From positions 20,378,040 to 20,442,039 of the forward strand of contig NC_133225.1 of NCBI RefSeq assembly GCF_040436345.1: 64,000 nucleotides of DNA. The letters run 5' to 3'. Shown here in pieces: positions 55,201 through 64,000 of the stretch. Origin of the DNA: Pagrus major. Taxonomy: Eukaryota; Chordata; Actinopteri; Spariformes; Sparidae. The position numbers and the translations under genes were made by a program. Below the pieces are notes generated by a model. The model was not told where the DNA came from. It worked only from the letters and a program-made list of their open reading frames with translations, and did not search any database. The stretch's first letter is position 1, and every line of letters starts with the position of its first letter.

Positions 55201-57669
55201 AATATCAAAGTATATGAGTAAATAATGACCACAAAGTTGAGGAAAGTATGATAGCTTGTGTTACCCCCTTCACCTCGTTGAAGCTTTGAATATTCACAGG
55301 TTATTCTCACTAAAGCTTCATACCAACAAAAATTGGTATTTGTCACTGACTGTGACAAATGACTGTGACTGTGACAGACACAGTGACAAATATCACTCAT
55401 GTTCTTCTCCATATTTTGTCTTTCAGGTCTGGCACCAAAGAAAGCCGATGACAAAATGCCTTTCACCAGCATCCTTTACGCCAACGGCCCTGGTTACGTC
55501 CACATAAATGGAACCAGAGGGAACATCACAATGGTGGATTACTGTAAGCACAAACTAATGTCTTTCAGATGCTGCACTCGTCTGTGCTGATGTGTGTACA
55601 GACAGCGTGAACTGATGTGGTTACGGCTGACTCATGCCTGTGTTTTACTCTGGAAAGCGTAGATGAAATATGATGTTTATGGCATTTATTGTACACTCTT
55701 CTGTTCCAGTCTCTGCACAGGCCTCTGTGTCTACATGTAACTGCGCTTGAAAAAGGCTGTTTGTATTTCTTTGTGGAAGACTGGACAGCAATGATCCAGG
55801 TCCTCCTCCTCTTGTTCTGCATCATTCGCTTTAGTCATTGCATGAGTGTGTATACTTGAAGGTGGAAATACTTCTATCCAGGGATGAATTGCCTTTTAAA
55901 ACCCCCCAATTTTGTCTTTTTGAATGGCATGGCGTCATTGTATGTTTTTGGAACCAGTAATTGTGTCTCAAAAGTGCACACTCATCTGGTACCTTACGTA
56001 AACATGCAATTACAAGTGAGGGATTCATTTCTAAAACTTTATGCATCATCGAAAGAAATATGAAGCACTGTTAAAGTAGGCATTTAGATTCTGTTAAAGG
56101 TTGAGGCCAAAACACTATTGCAGTATTTTTTAGAGAAGAGCTATGACTAGCCAAAAAGAAATGAAGGTGTCGAACAGATTTGGTAACCATTATTTCACAA
56201 AAACTAAGGACCCTTTTTTAAAACTGCAGTTGTTTTCTACCACAACAGCAACAGCACTTTAGTATCCTACTTGTTTTCCAGCATTGTATGTTTGTTTTTG
56301 GGGAGGAATAATTTATGTAATCTGCCAGTACACTTCACTTTAGAAAGGTCAGGGAGTAAATGCTGTAATTTTATCAAAAGGACTTAAAGTACCTTCTGGG
56401 TTTTGCAAGTGTTGTAATTAAGTTTAATTAGGTAAATTACAGAAGATTTACAAAACACCATTTTGTGGGCAAAACAGCCACTAAAACATTTATGAGGCAA
56501 ATGTAATCTGAAAGATGTTCTCTGGTGTGGGTGGTGTTTGAACTGACGAACAAAGGGGATCCTTGAGTGTATACACATGACACATTACATTGTGTTGTTG
56601 GTCATTCATGCTGCTAGTCTGATCACGTGCAACATAATGTCCAGTTGCGTTTCTCCAAAAGAGTTTGTCAACTTGGACGCCGCCGGCTGCATATTTTTTT
56701 GGCAGCCCCTGCGGTCCACAGCCAAAACTGTTCTACCTTCATCAAAATGAATGGGAGGCCCGGCATTTTTGCCACAATGCCGGGTTTGGTCTAAGTATTT
56801 TTGTTGCCTAAACCTGGCCAAATAAAGACAGAAAACCCTAAAAGAAACGAAAATTAGTAACTGAACTAGGTGTAGAAGTCAACCGTCTTATAACAGATGC
56901 CAAACAACATCCGAACCAGAATCCAAAATCCTACGCTTTACCAGCTCAGCCACAACATCTTGCTACAGATGTGGTTTTCATCACAGTTTTACAAGTAAAA
57001 ATAATGCTCCTGGAGCTACATTAATTATGATGTTCCAGAAACAACACCAACATGAGTCTCAAAGCTATGACATCACAACAATGTAATTGTTCAGTTGCAA
57101 TGATGGCCCTGGAACAACACTAATTATGATGTTCTAGGAACAGATACACCTCATTTGTATGGCTCAGTGCTGTGAGCAAACACTATTTAAATAGTCTTAG
57201 TAAATAGTCTTAGTAAATAGTCTTCTTGTAGATGACACACAGTGAAGAAGAAGTTAATCTGGACTAAAAAAAGATCATGCTTCATTTATGATGACACATC
57301 TATAAAAGCATCTGTTTTGCTTTAACAATTCATGATCCAGGCAGAAAGTTTGCACACGACAGTGTTTTCTAACACTCTTCTCATCTCTCTCCAGACGATG
57401 AGGAGTACATGCAGCAGGCTGCCGTCCCATTGGATGCTGAGACGCACGGCGGAGAAGATGTGGCCATCTACGCCAAAGGCCCAATGGCTCACCTGTTCCA
57501 CGGGGTTAAAGAACAGAACTATGTGGCGCACGTCATGGCCTACGCTGCCTGTTTAGAGCCCTATAGGAACTGCCCGCCTCACCCCCACAGCCACACCTCG
57601 AGTGGGAGTGCAAACACACCCTCAACCCTCCTGTTTGGCCTTCTTGGTCTCCTCTGTCTACTCAGATGA
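46295..57669 (+). CDS. alpi: Intestinal-type alkaline phosphatase, complete 11-exon gene
   Basis: A GPI-anchored ectoenzyme that hydrolyses phosphate monoesters at alkaline pH; intestinal forms dephosphorylate luminal substrates including bacterial lipopolysaccharide (family knowledge). Exons: 46,295-46,388, 47,057-47,182, 49,106-49,221, 50,414-50,588, 52,069-52,241, 52,799-52,933, 53,025-53,100, 54,160-54,294, 54,526-54,717, 55,427-55,543, 57,395-57,669. They join in frame to 537 residues (human ALPI 528). Residues 1 to about 26 are a signal peptide. Visible active-site residues, with spacing as in human placental ALP: Asp73 (GDGMG), catalytic Ser123 (VADSASTAT), His184 and Ser186, Glu343, Asp348, His352, Asp389-His390 (TADHSH) and His464 (THGGED). 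N-glycosylation sequons include NTT and NNT. The C-terminus has a small-residue region then a Leu-rich tail, a GPI signal. Intron 8 lacks GT and is best read as AT-AC. The intestinal-type call is by sequence resemblance. Confidence 0.93.
49793..49811. repeat. (CA)n microsatellite in intron 3 of the alkaline phosphatase
   Basis: About nine CA units; a matching TG-type run lies about 110 bases downstream (about 49,921-49,943). The two are inverted relative to each other. Confidence 0.9.
51322..51862. mobile_element. Palindromic MITE in intron 4 of the alkaline phosphatase
   Basis: The element begins ATTCACT and ends AGTGAAT. The left arm (about 51,322-51,505) and right arm (about 51,583-51,862) are long inverted copies of each other. 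For example, cctaaacaactgaagtagatg on the left corresponds to the reverse complement of catctatttcagttgtttagg-like sequence on the right (about 51,728-51,750), and aattgatttgaaaa on the left pairs with ttttcaaatcaatt on the right. The right arm has about 80 extra bases. No transposase is present. It could fold into a long hairpin in the pre-mRNA. The superfamily is not determined. Confidence 0.75.
53361..53411. repeat. Perfect 20-bp stem, 11-nt loop hairpin in intron 7 of the alkaline phosphatase
   Basis: The left arm 53,361-53,380 (acaggaggggcactttaagg) is perfectly complementary to the right arm 53,392-53,411; the loop is 53,381-53,391. Pairing stops sharply at both ends. Perfect complementarity suggests a recent origin or selection. 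It could be a foldback element or a small-RNA-type hairpin. Confidence 0.9.
54295..54525 (+). other. AT-AC intron (intron 8 of the alkaline phosphatase)
   Basis: Exon 8 reads ...Phe-Val-Glu-G and is followed by atgagtact, not gt. Exon 9 must supply GA-GGA-AGA-ATC-GAT to rebuild the invariant Glu-Gly-Gly-Arg-Ile-Asp; the bases just before it are ...ttctgttac. So the intron runs AT...AC, 231 bases. The donor is a normal gtgagt with base 1 changed to a, and the acceptor has a pyrimidine tract with the last base c instead of g. This is the U2-type AT-AC pattern, not the U12 pattern (ATATCCTT donor). The alternative AG two bases beyond (54,527-54,528) would also stay in frame but delete one Gly and shift the Glu-Asp-His metal-ligand spacing by one. 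Confidence 0.75.
57188..57225. repeat. 13-bp tandem repeat in intron 10
   Basis: The unit taaatagtcttag is present almost three times in a row. Confidence 0.9.
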
Positions 57670-59134
57670 CCCCAAACACACACACACACACACTTACACA
57701 GTATATTGTATGCCTGCAGCAATACAGACACTTTATGCACTAAACATAAATACACACACATTCACTGTATGCACACAGGATGGCGAGTCTTAATGCAGGG
57801 ATAAACCAATACAGTACTGTATGTGTTGACAGAATTATACTTGCATACATGCTGATCACAGAGCGTACATTCACATGAGCTTTTGACCTTAAGTGCATGT
57901 TAAACACGCATGTAGTAGCTCTTATTTAAATCCAGACTAACAAACAGGCAGACATTGCAGGTTAGAACAAAAGAAGATATGCAAACATGAACCTTCATTC
58001 AGTTTTTAGATCATTAGTTTACTGCAAAATGACTACTAACTTGCTTCCTCTTCCTACTTTCTACAGCTAAATACAAACTCTGCTACGCTCTGCATGTTCA
58101 GAGCTATCAAACATTTGCAAGGAGCTGTAATATATTAGTTACACATTCATCTGAGGCTTGATCCAGAATAACTTGAAATAAGCCAGCAGGCTGAGGGCTC
58201 ACTGTTCAGTTTATGGACACTTAGACGGGACACACATCTGTTGATGTGCATGATGGTAACTGTCCATGTGGAACAAGTGACTTTATGACAGTAACACAAA
58301 GCTGAACTATGAGCCATCATGCCAAGCTGCGATACCCGCATACCTTACAAGAAATCATAAAGATGCTGTACCTCTTTCAGGACTGGGAAATATGTAGCTT
58401 TAAGATTTTTATTACGTTTGTATCTTGACCTCATCGGTTCCAAATAGCAAAATCTGTTTTCTGTCTGATTGTCTGTCACTTGATATATAAACTTGGATTG
58501 TACATGAATGTATTTTATAAGCAAATATTGTCAATGTATTTTTATACTGTGTTTTTGCAAATGTCACTTAAATAAGGATGAAAAATGTATTGGTGCTTTC
58601 ATTGTTCTATTTGTTTTATGGTAATTCTTCAAGGTACACCTCTTTATGGAGGCTTTCCTGTTTGTCAGTTTGACTCAGGGTTTCACATTCAATCAAGCTT
58701 GTCATTTGGATTTTCTCTATCATGTCTTGAACATTAAAGAGGTCTGACATCTAACATCTTCTTTTATGGCCTCTTTAGTTTCATAAAGAAAAAGCAACTG
58801 ATAGATGTTTCTGTCATGGCCAAGGCAAATGGACTTCTTCTGGCAGCTGGCAAACAAATGGTTAGTTTTCGGTTCACAGGCTCTATTTTTTCTACTCTGT
58901 TTGTCACAGTCATGCGTAATATAGCCTACCTACACTGCCAACTTCCTGTGAAACTACACTACACACCCAGTTTATGGAAATGCACGTAATTTGCATATTC
59001 CTTCAGTTTGCTTCAAATTTGCTTGGCACATATATGGAAACATGGCTATTTTCTGGAAAGGGTTTACTGATTTCTTTAAAAAGAAAAAAAACTGAAGAGG
59101 GCATGGCACAGTTTGGTCTAATGTAAGCAATAAA
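57670..59134 (+). other. Probable 3' untranslated region of the first alkaline phosphatase
   Basis: AT-rich DNA with a CA run (57,676-57,694) follows the stop codon at 57,667-57,669. Candidate poly(A) signals are ATTAAA at 58,733-58,738 and AATAAA at 59,129-59,134. Which one is used cannot be told from sequence. Confidence 0.35.
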
Positions 59135-60593
59135 AAACCTAAGCCTTTGGCCTCTTGGCCTTTGTCATGGGATCATTTCAGGTATCAGTTAAAGTACAAC
59201 TGCAGTATAATGTATTTCATCTAAGCACACTTTGGAGTTGTACTAACACCTTGGTAGTGTCCAAAATCCAAATACATTGGAAACCCTGGAAACACAACAA
59301 AATGCCACATAAACATGCACAAAGCAAAACATCACCATGTGTTCTTTTACAACAATTCATTCACTTCAGTGATACTTTAGTCATAAAGCCTATTAAAGGA
59401 TCGACCCTGGGACCTTTCTGTAACTGGAATCAAAGTCCATGGCACTGACAAATGAGGGAGGTCAAGTTCATTCTGTGAATCCTTGCAACACAGGCTGTGA
59501 AATGCTGTATCGCCTCATTGTCATACTTGTGTCCATAGAGTCAGTTCTGTTTTCAGAGCTCATTTTTTACAATATCCTTTGCTGTAATCCGCTCAAATGC
59601 TGATACTGACAAAAAAATCTATGTGACCTTGCGACGGTCTGTCTGAACCACAAGGCCAGTCGGTGTAACAGCGCTGAGGGTTTTTAACCACACTGCTGAA
59701 AAACATCACACAGATGTGCAGTCAGACCACCTGAACACTCACAGACTCACATGTTATCAATTAATTCTGCCACAAATTCAAATAAATAGTTCCTCTGTTA
59801 GAAAACTGTTTTAACAAAGTGTGGACTGAATTCTGGCCAGCTTAAATAGTAGCTGTAGAGGTTAGTAAAGCTGCGATAAAATATGTACAATAAAACAATG
59901 TAATCATCATCATTATTATGTGATGATTTATGGTGGCCATAAGACAATAATAACTGAAGCTGCTCCTGGTTAACATTCAACATACAGTGTGCAATATTCC
60001 AACAATAAAATCAGATAATGGATTCATTAGATCACAGTTAAGATTAATAATTAATAAGCCTCATTTGCATTTTCTGGTGTCATTTTAATTGTATTGCTCA
60101 CCACGATGGCATCGCCAAAATCACTTCAACATAAAAGATATATATATAATTTCCAATCAGGTTTACCTGAAGACTACAACATACACATTTGTATTCTACA
60201 GTATCTATTTAAACCAGAAGTGAAGGTATTCCTCTCTAATTTGCTGTCCATACCACAAAACTTCAAACACAGGGGTACTAAAAAAAGAGTAATGCCATCA
60301 CAGCTGTGATGGTATCTTATCTTGTAAAACAACTAGTAACTAAAGCTGTCCGGTAAATGTAGTGAAGTGAAAAGTATAATATTCCCCTCTTTATTGTAGA
60401 ACTGTAGAAGTACAAGGTGGCATGTGAAAAAAAAATACTCACGTAAAGTAAGAGTAGTACAAATGTATACTTAAGTACAGTACTTGAGTAAATGTACTTT
60501 TTTGTGTGTTTATGTGTGTATGTGTGTGTGTTGTATATCCTCCTGCTCACGTTGAAAGGCTCCCTCATGCGCCCTTTGCTCCTTTGCTGCAAC
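59135..60593. other. Spacer between the two alkaline phosphatase genes
   Basis: No complete exon is visible. It contains a 21-bp match to exon 9 of the upstream gene (see separate entry) and short A-rich and TG tracts. Confidence 0.5.
60099..60119 (+). pseudogene. 21-bp relic identical to alkaline phosphatase exon 9
   Basis: The bases caccacgatggcatcgccaaa are identical to 54,546-54,566, the part of exon 9 encoding His-His-Asp-Gly-Ile-Ala-Lys in the metal-binding motif. The sequence around it no longer matches and no other exon remnants are evident. A chance 21-bp match inside one 64-kb window is unlikely, so it may be the last trace of a decayed third tandem copy; gene-conversion debris is also possible. 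Confidence 0.4.
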
Positions 60594-60600
60594 TATAAAG
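60594..60600 (+). promoter_or_regulatory. TATA box (TATAAAG) of the second alkaline phosphatase
   Basis: A consensus TATA element lies 81 bases upstream of the ATG at 60,675. It predicts a start site near 60,625-60,630 and a leader of about 50 bases. It fits a strong, tissue-restricted promoter. Confidence 0.6.
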
Positions 60601-60674
60601 GGCCTCTTAATGTGCAGACAAGCACTTGTGTAAGCCTGCTTAGTTTTTTCTTTACAGCACATCTGGTCAGCACC

Positions 60675-63600
60675 ATGGCCGGCACACACAAACTCATATT
60701 TACTGGATTACTGATTTTCCTTTCAGTGAAGTGGACCGTGTCTGTTTCAGGTAAGGATATGTTACATATTGATGTTTTTTGATTATCTCCAGAAACTAAG
60801 AATGCTGACTTTCAAACTACATTTGAAACACAACACAGACATGCTGTAGGATACATTCAGGAGTAAAAGTAAAAGTCTACATTAAATTTAAGTTGTACGA
60901 GCTTAGATAGGTCCACACACTTACAGTGTAAAAATATATTTGAAATGCCACTTCTGTTTGTGGATCACTATTGTCTTTTCTGTGCTCATAGAGGAAGAGC
61001 TCCATCCCGATTACTGGAACAATAAAGCGAAGCAGGCTCTTTACACTGCAATGAATGCTCAGCCTAATATCCACAAAGCCAAGAACCTCATCCTCTTCCT
61101 GGGGGACGGTGAGTCTGAGAAAGGAGCTTTCACACAGTTCAAGTACTTACTTTGATTTTATAACATTTTCACCTTTGAGTTCAGTCCGTTTGTTCAGGTG
61201 AGAAGAAGCCATCAGAGCTTGAAAGTGTGAGCCTCATCATCATTGTGGAAAAGAGAATGCAATGCAAACCCAATGCACTATGTGACCCCAGAAAGTGTGG
61301 GTTTATGGGGAAAGGGAGATGAATGTTGATACCTGATCACCAGCAGTTACCGCTGCTTGGAGAGCCAAACATAACAAAGTGAACTGAGGCTAGACCACAG
61401 TCTACACTGCATATGTAGCTATTTCCTCATGTTCTTAACTGATCTAAACACCAAAAAAGGTAAACCACTGCAAGGAGTTCAACTAAGGACATGATGCATA
61501 ACTTAAGGTCAGGTTGACTGTTAAATCTCTAAACTGTTTGGATGACTGGCTACTATTTCTGATTAAAATCTCTGTTTTGGATCATTTATTTACAATCAGC
61601 AATCAATAATTAACCATGAATCCAGTGTAAAGAAGTCGAACAAGATGGGCTGATATTTGCTGATAAGTCATGTGGCCATGACCCGGGATCTCACACACTG
61701 AGATAATTACTGCCATTTACTTCCTTTTGTTTCCGTGATCCAAGATCAGCATTTGGCAACTCCACTCGACTAAATTTGATAGATGAATTATGGATTTATG
61801 ATTACAGTTGCCTCCACCCCCACCCACACACATGCTGATTGCAGCACACTTAAGATTTTATCAGCATTTGGGAGTGATCAGTAATGTTTAATCACCCCAT
61901 AAGCGGCATATTTGTGAAAACAAACTGCAGAGTTCTCACTGTATGAATGACACAGTGGCAATACCTTCTTAAGGATGAATAACATATTCACCCTTAAAGG
62001 CATAATATCAAACATTTCAGCATTAAAATGTCTAAAAATGATTTGACCTTGTAAGGTTTGGCAAAAGAGGACTCAAATACAAGACACCAAGACAGACGGC
62101 TAGAAAAAAACAAAAGCTGAAGTCCCAAAAATCAATGACAGGCAACAAAATAGATAATTAGGTTGTGGCAAATAATAACAAAAAAAAAAAAACTTAAATA
62201 AAAATACAAAAAGCCTAAACTGAGAACAAACCATATAGGTACCGGAACAAACCAGGAACATTAAAGACAAAGGATGAGTGAACGCAGGAGGACATGAGGA
62301 GCAAAGCAGGACTGGGAACAGATGTGAAAATGCAGCAGTGACACGAGGACTAAAAGAGGCAAACTGACAACAAGTGAGGGAAAACACATGGACGAAACAA
62401 ACAAGGACGGTTAACTAATGAAACACAGGTGAACGGGAAAAAAGGCAGGATAAAGACAAAGGCAGGAAATATAAAAAACAAAAAATGACATGAGGATGTA
62501 GCCTTCAAACTGTGTTCAAACCCAGAGAAATCTTTATTCAACGTAAAGGTACATTTCACCTGGTCACCTGTTAATAGCACCGTATCCCCTTTACCCCCTC
62601 TAGTAGCTATATTTATCAAGGAAACACCATATGCTTCAGAAGGAAGTCACTCAACTACCTGGCTAGACACAATATTGTTTACTCTTGCTCACGCATGATA
62701 GAGCAAGATTATTAATTTTCATCGACTTTAGATTGCTGCAGTTATGAGTCCTAAAACCAGAATTGAGTAAGGTTGTCTCATCTCAAAGTCAATGGGTTTT
62801 TTGAGCGCAAGCTTGAAAGATGAATAATAAACAAGACAGTAAATAACCCTTCCAGTAAATTTTAAAGCTTTAAAGAGCCTTAAAAAAGGAGGTTGCTGAC
62901 GAGAGGCTAAATGAGGTTTTCGGGACATTAAACATCAGAATGCCAAACAGAAATGAATCTATTCACTAGTCCGCCTTTACAGCCTTGTTGTGTTATCCAA
63001 GACAACAACTCCCATGATCCCATATTACTTCACAACATCATCAATCTCCGTCTTTTCTTACTGTTTTGAGGCAGAAATTACAAACTGTGAAAGTGATTTG
63101 ACACACGAACATTTTGCAGATTTATGTTGGGAAAACTGTTTATTTAACTTTAAAAACATATTGAATCTGATGGTCAGTTAGATGACCACAGCGACAATGA
63201 CAAAATGATGACATGACGTGGTTTACATATAGTTACTAACACACAAATACAGTGCAGAAAGAGAATCAGTTCATGCTTTATTCAGTCAAACTATAACATG
63301 CAGCAGTGGAGCGTAAAATCCCAAAGAATGTTGGAAAAAATATGTTGGATTTTTCATGAAATATAAGAAAGAATAAGAAAAGACATTTCTGCTTGTAAAT
63401 AACTCTTATGTATGTCTCTCACTGCCCTCTATCAGCTGAGGTGTATGAGGTTCACAGAGCACAATGGCATCCCTGTGCCTGCCTGGCCGATGTTATCTAA
63501 CACTCAGCTGTGTTTCCACCTGCTTCCAGGTATGGGGATACCGACAGTGACTGCTGCACGCATCCTCAAAGGCCAGTTGGCCGGACATTCTGGGGAGGAG

Positions 63601-64000
63601 ACCAGTCTGGTCATGGATACCTTCCCACACCTGGCCCTGTCTAAGGTCCGTCCTCACTGATCAACACATTCAGACTTCTAGATAGGAATGTGTATTTAAA
63701 CTTTCTGAATGATTTTTAGTTCACATTAGAGTTAGTGGACCCTGCTGCAAACCTTGAAACACATAATTGGAACCTGCTGTTCCATTATAATTAAAATGGT
63801 GTTTTATTACAACAACTAAATTGAAGTTATTAATGTTCATAAGTTGAGGGTACATGTGCATGCAGCCTAGTCCAAGAAATGTGCATATTAACTCATTGTT
63901 TATATTTGGCCCCCGCAGACATACAATGTGGACCAGCAGATGCCAGACAGCGCTGGCACAGCTACGGCTTACTTATGTGGTGTGAAGGCCAACTACGGCA
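60675..64000 (+). CDS. alpi: Second tandem alkaline phosphatase, 5' part (exons 1-4, cut by window end)
   Basis: Exons in the window: 60,675-60,750, 60,992-61,108, 63,530-63,645 and 63,919 to the edge at 64,000. They join in frame with GT-AG introns in the same phases as the upstream gene, and give about 130 residues. Residues 1 to about 25 form a signal peptide ([20 protein letters not shown] start) unrelated to that of its neighbour. The mature part starts [13 protein letters not shown] and carries the metal Asp64 in GDGMG and the catalytic Ser114 in [10 protein letters not shown], 50 residues apart as in the first gene and in human enzymes. The residue three before Ser is Met rather than the usual Ile/Val. 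Head-to-tail order, shared intron phases and similarity show tandem duplication. Exons 5-11, including the other metal ligands and GPI tail, lie outside the window, so intactness is not proven. Confidence 0.9.
62045..62520. repeat. A-rich, repeat-like segment in intron 2 of the second alkaline phosphatase
   Basis: The plus strand is strongly A-rich with blocks such as acacaggtgaac and gaggacatgaggag that resemble interspersed-repeat tails common in teleosts, read here on the complementary strand. The minus-strand frames are T-rich and uninformative. No ends or target duplication were resolved. Confidence 0.3.

Overview
The window is vertebrate nuclear DNA, almost certainly from a ray-finned (teleost) fish. 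The evidence is multi-exon genes with GT-AG introns, long CA/TA/CT microsatellites, hAT-type and palindromic MITE transposons, a tRNA-derived SINE, and tandem intestinal-type alkaline phosphatase genes. The species cannot be named from the sequence alone. Most long open reading frames here are chance frames in AT-rich or dinucleotide-repeat DNA and are not genes.

Layout. Positions 1-31,000 are a gene-poor stretch in which I recognise no exon. It holds a deleted hAT transposon (3123-3867) with a matching 8-bp target duplication, a probable non-autonomous DNA element (about 7501-8074), a second hAT-like relic (about 12,742), a tRNA-type SINE (about 26,940-27,215), microsatellites and a perfect hairpin (21,203-21,245). 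From 34,700 down to 31,988 on the minus strand lies a complete five-exon srek1ip1 gene: an N-terminal zinc knuckle followed by a Lys- and Ser-rich tail, an SR-type splicing cofactor. Positions 35,000-40,500 show no gene. Around 40.5-42.1 kb there is a GC-richer region with splice-like structure, including a short signal-peptide exon (42,051-42,099) in the right phase to be an alternative first exon of the next gene.

The main gene is a complete 11-exon intestinal-type alkaline phosphatase (plus strand, 46,295-57,669, 537 residues) with a signal peptide, all metal and catalytic residues, and a GPI-anchor tail. A second, tandem alkaline phosphatase starts at 60,675 behind a good TATA box and runs off the right edge in its fourth exon. 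The two would make secreted, membrane-anchored phosphatases that could differ in tissue or timing, because their signal peptides and promoters are unrelated. A 21-bp copy of exon 9 between them may be all that remains of a third copy.

The most unusual observation is intron 8 of the first phosphatase. It has no GT donor in a usable place. The only boundary that rebuilds the invariant metal-binding motif ([10 protein letters not shown]) uses AT at the start and AC at the end (54,295-54,525). The flanking context looks like an ordinary GTGAGT donor with its first base changed to A, paired with a last-base change to C, as in rare U2-type AT-AC introns.
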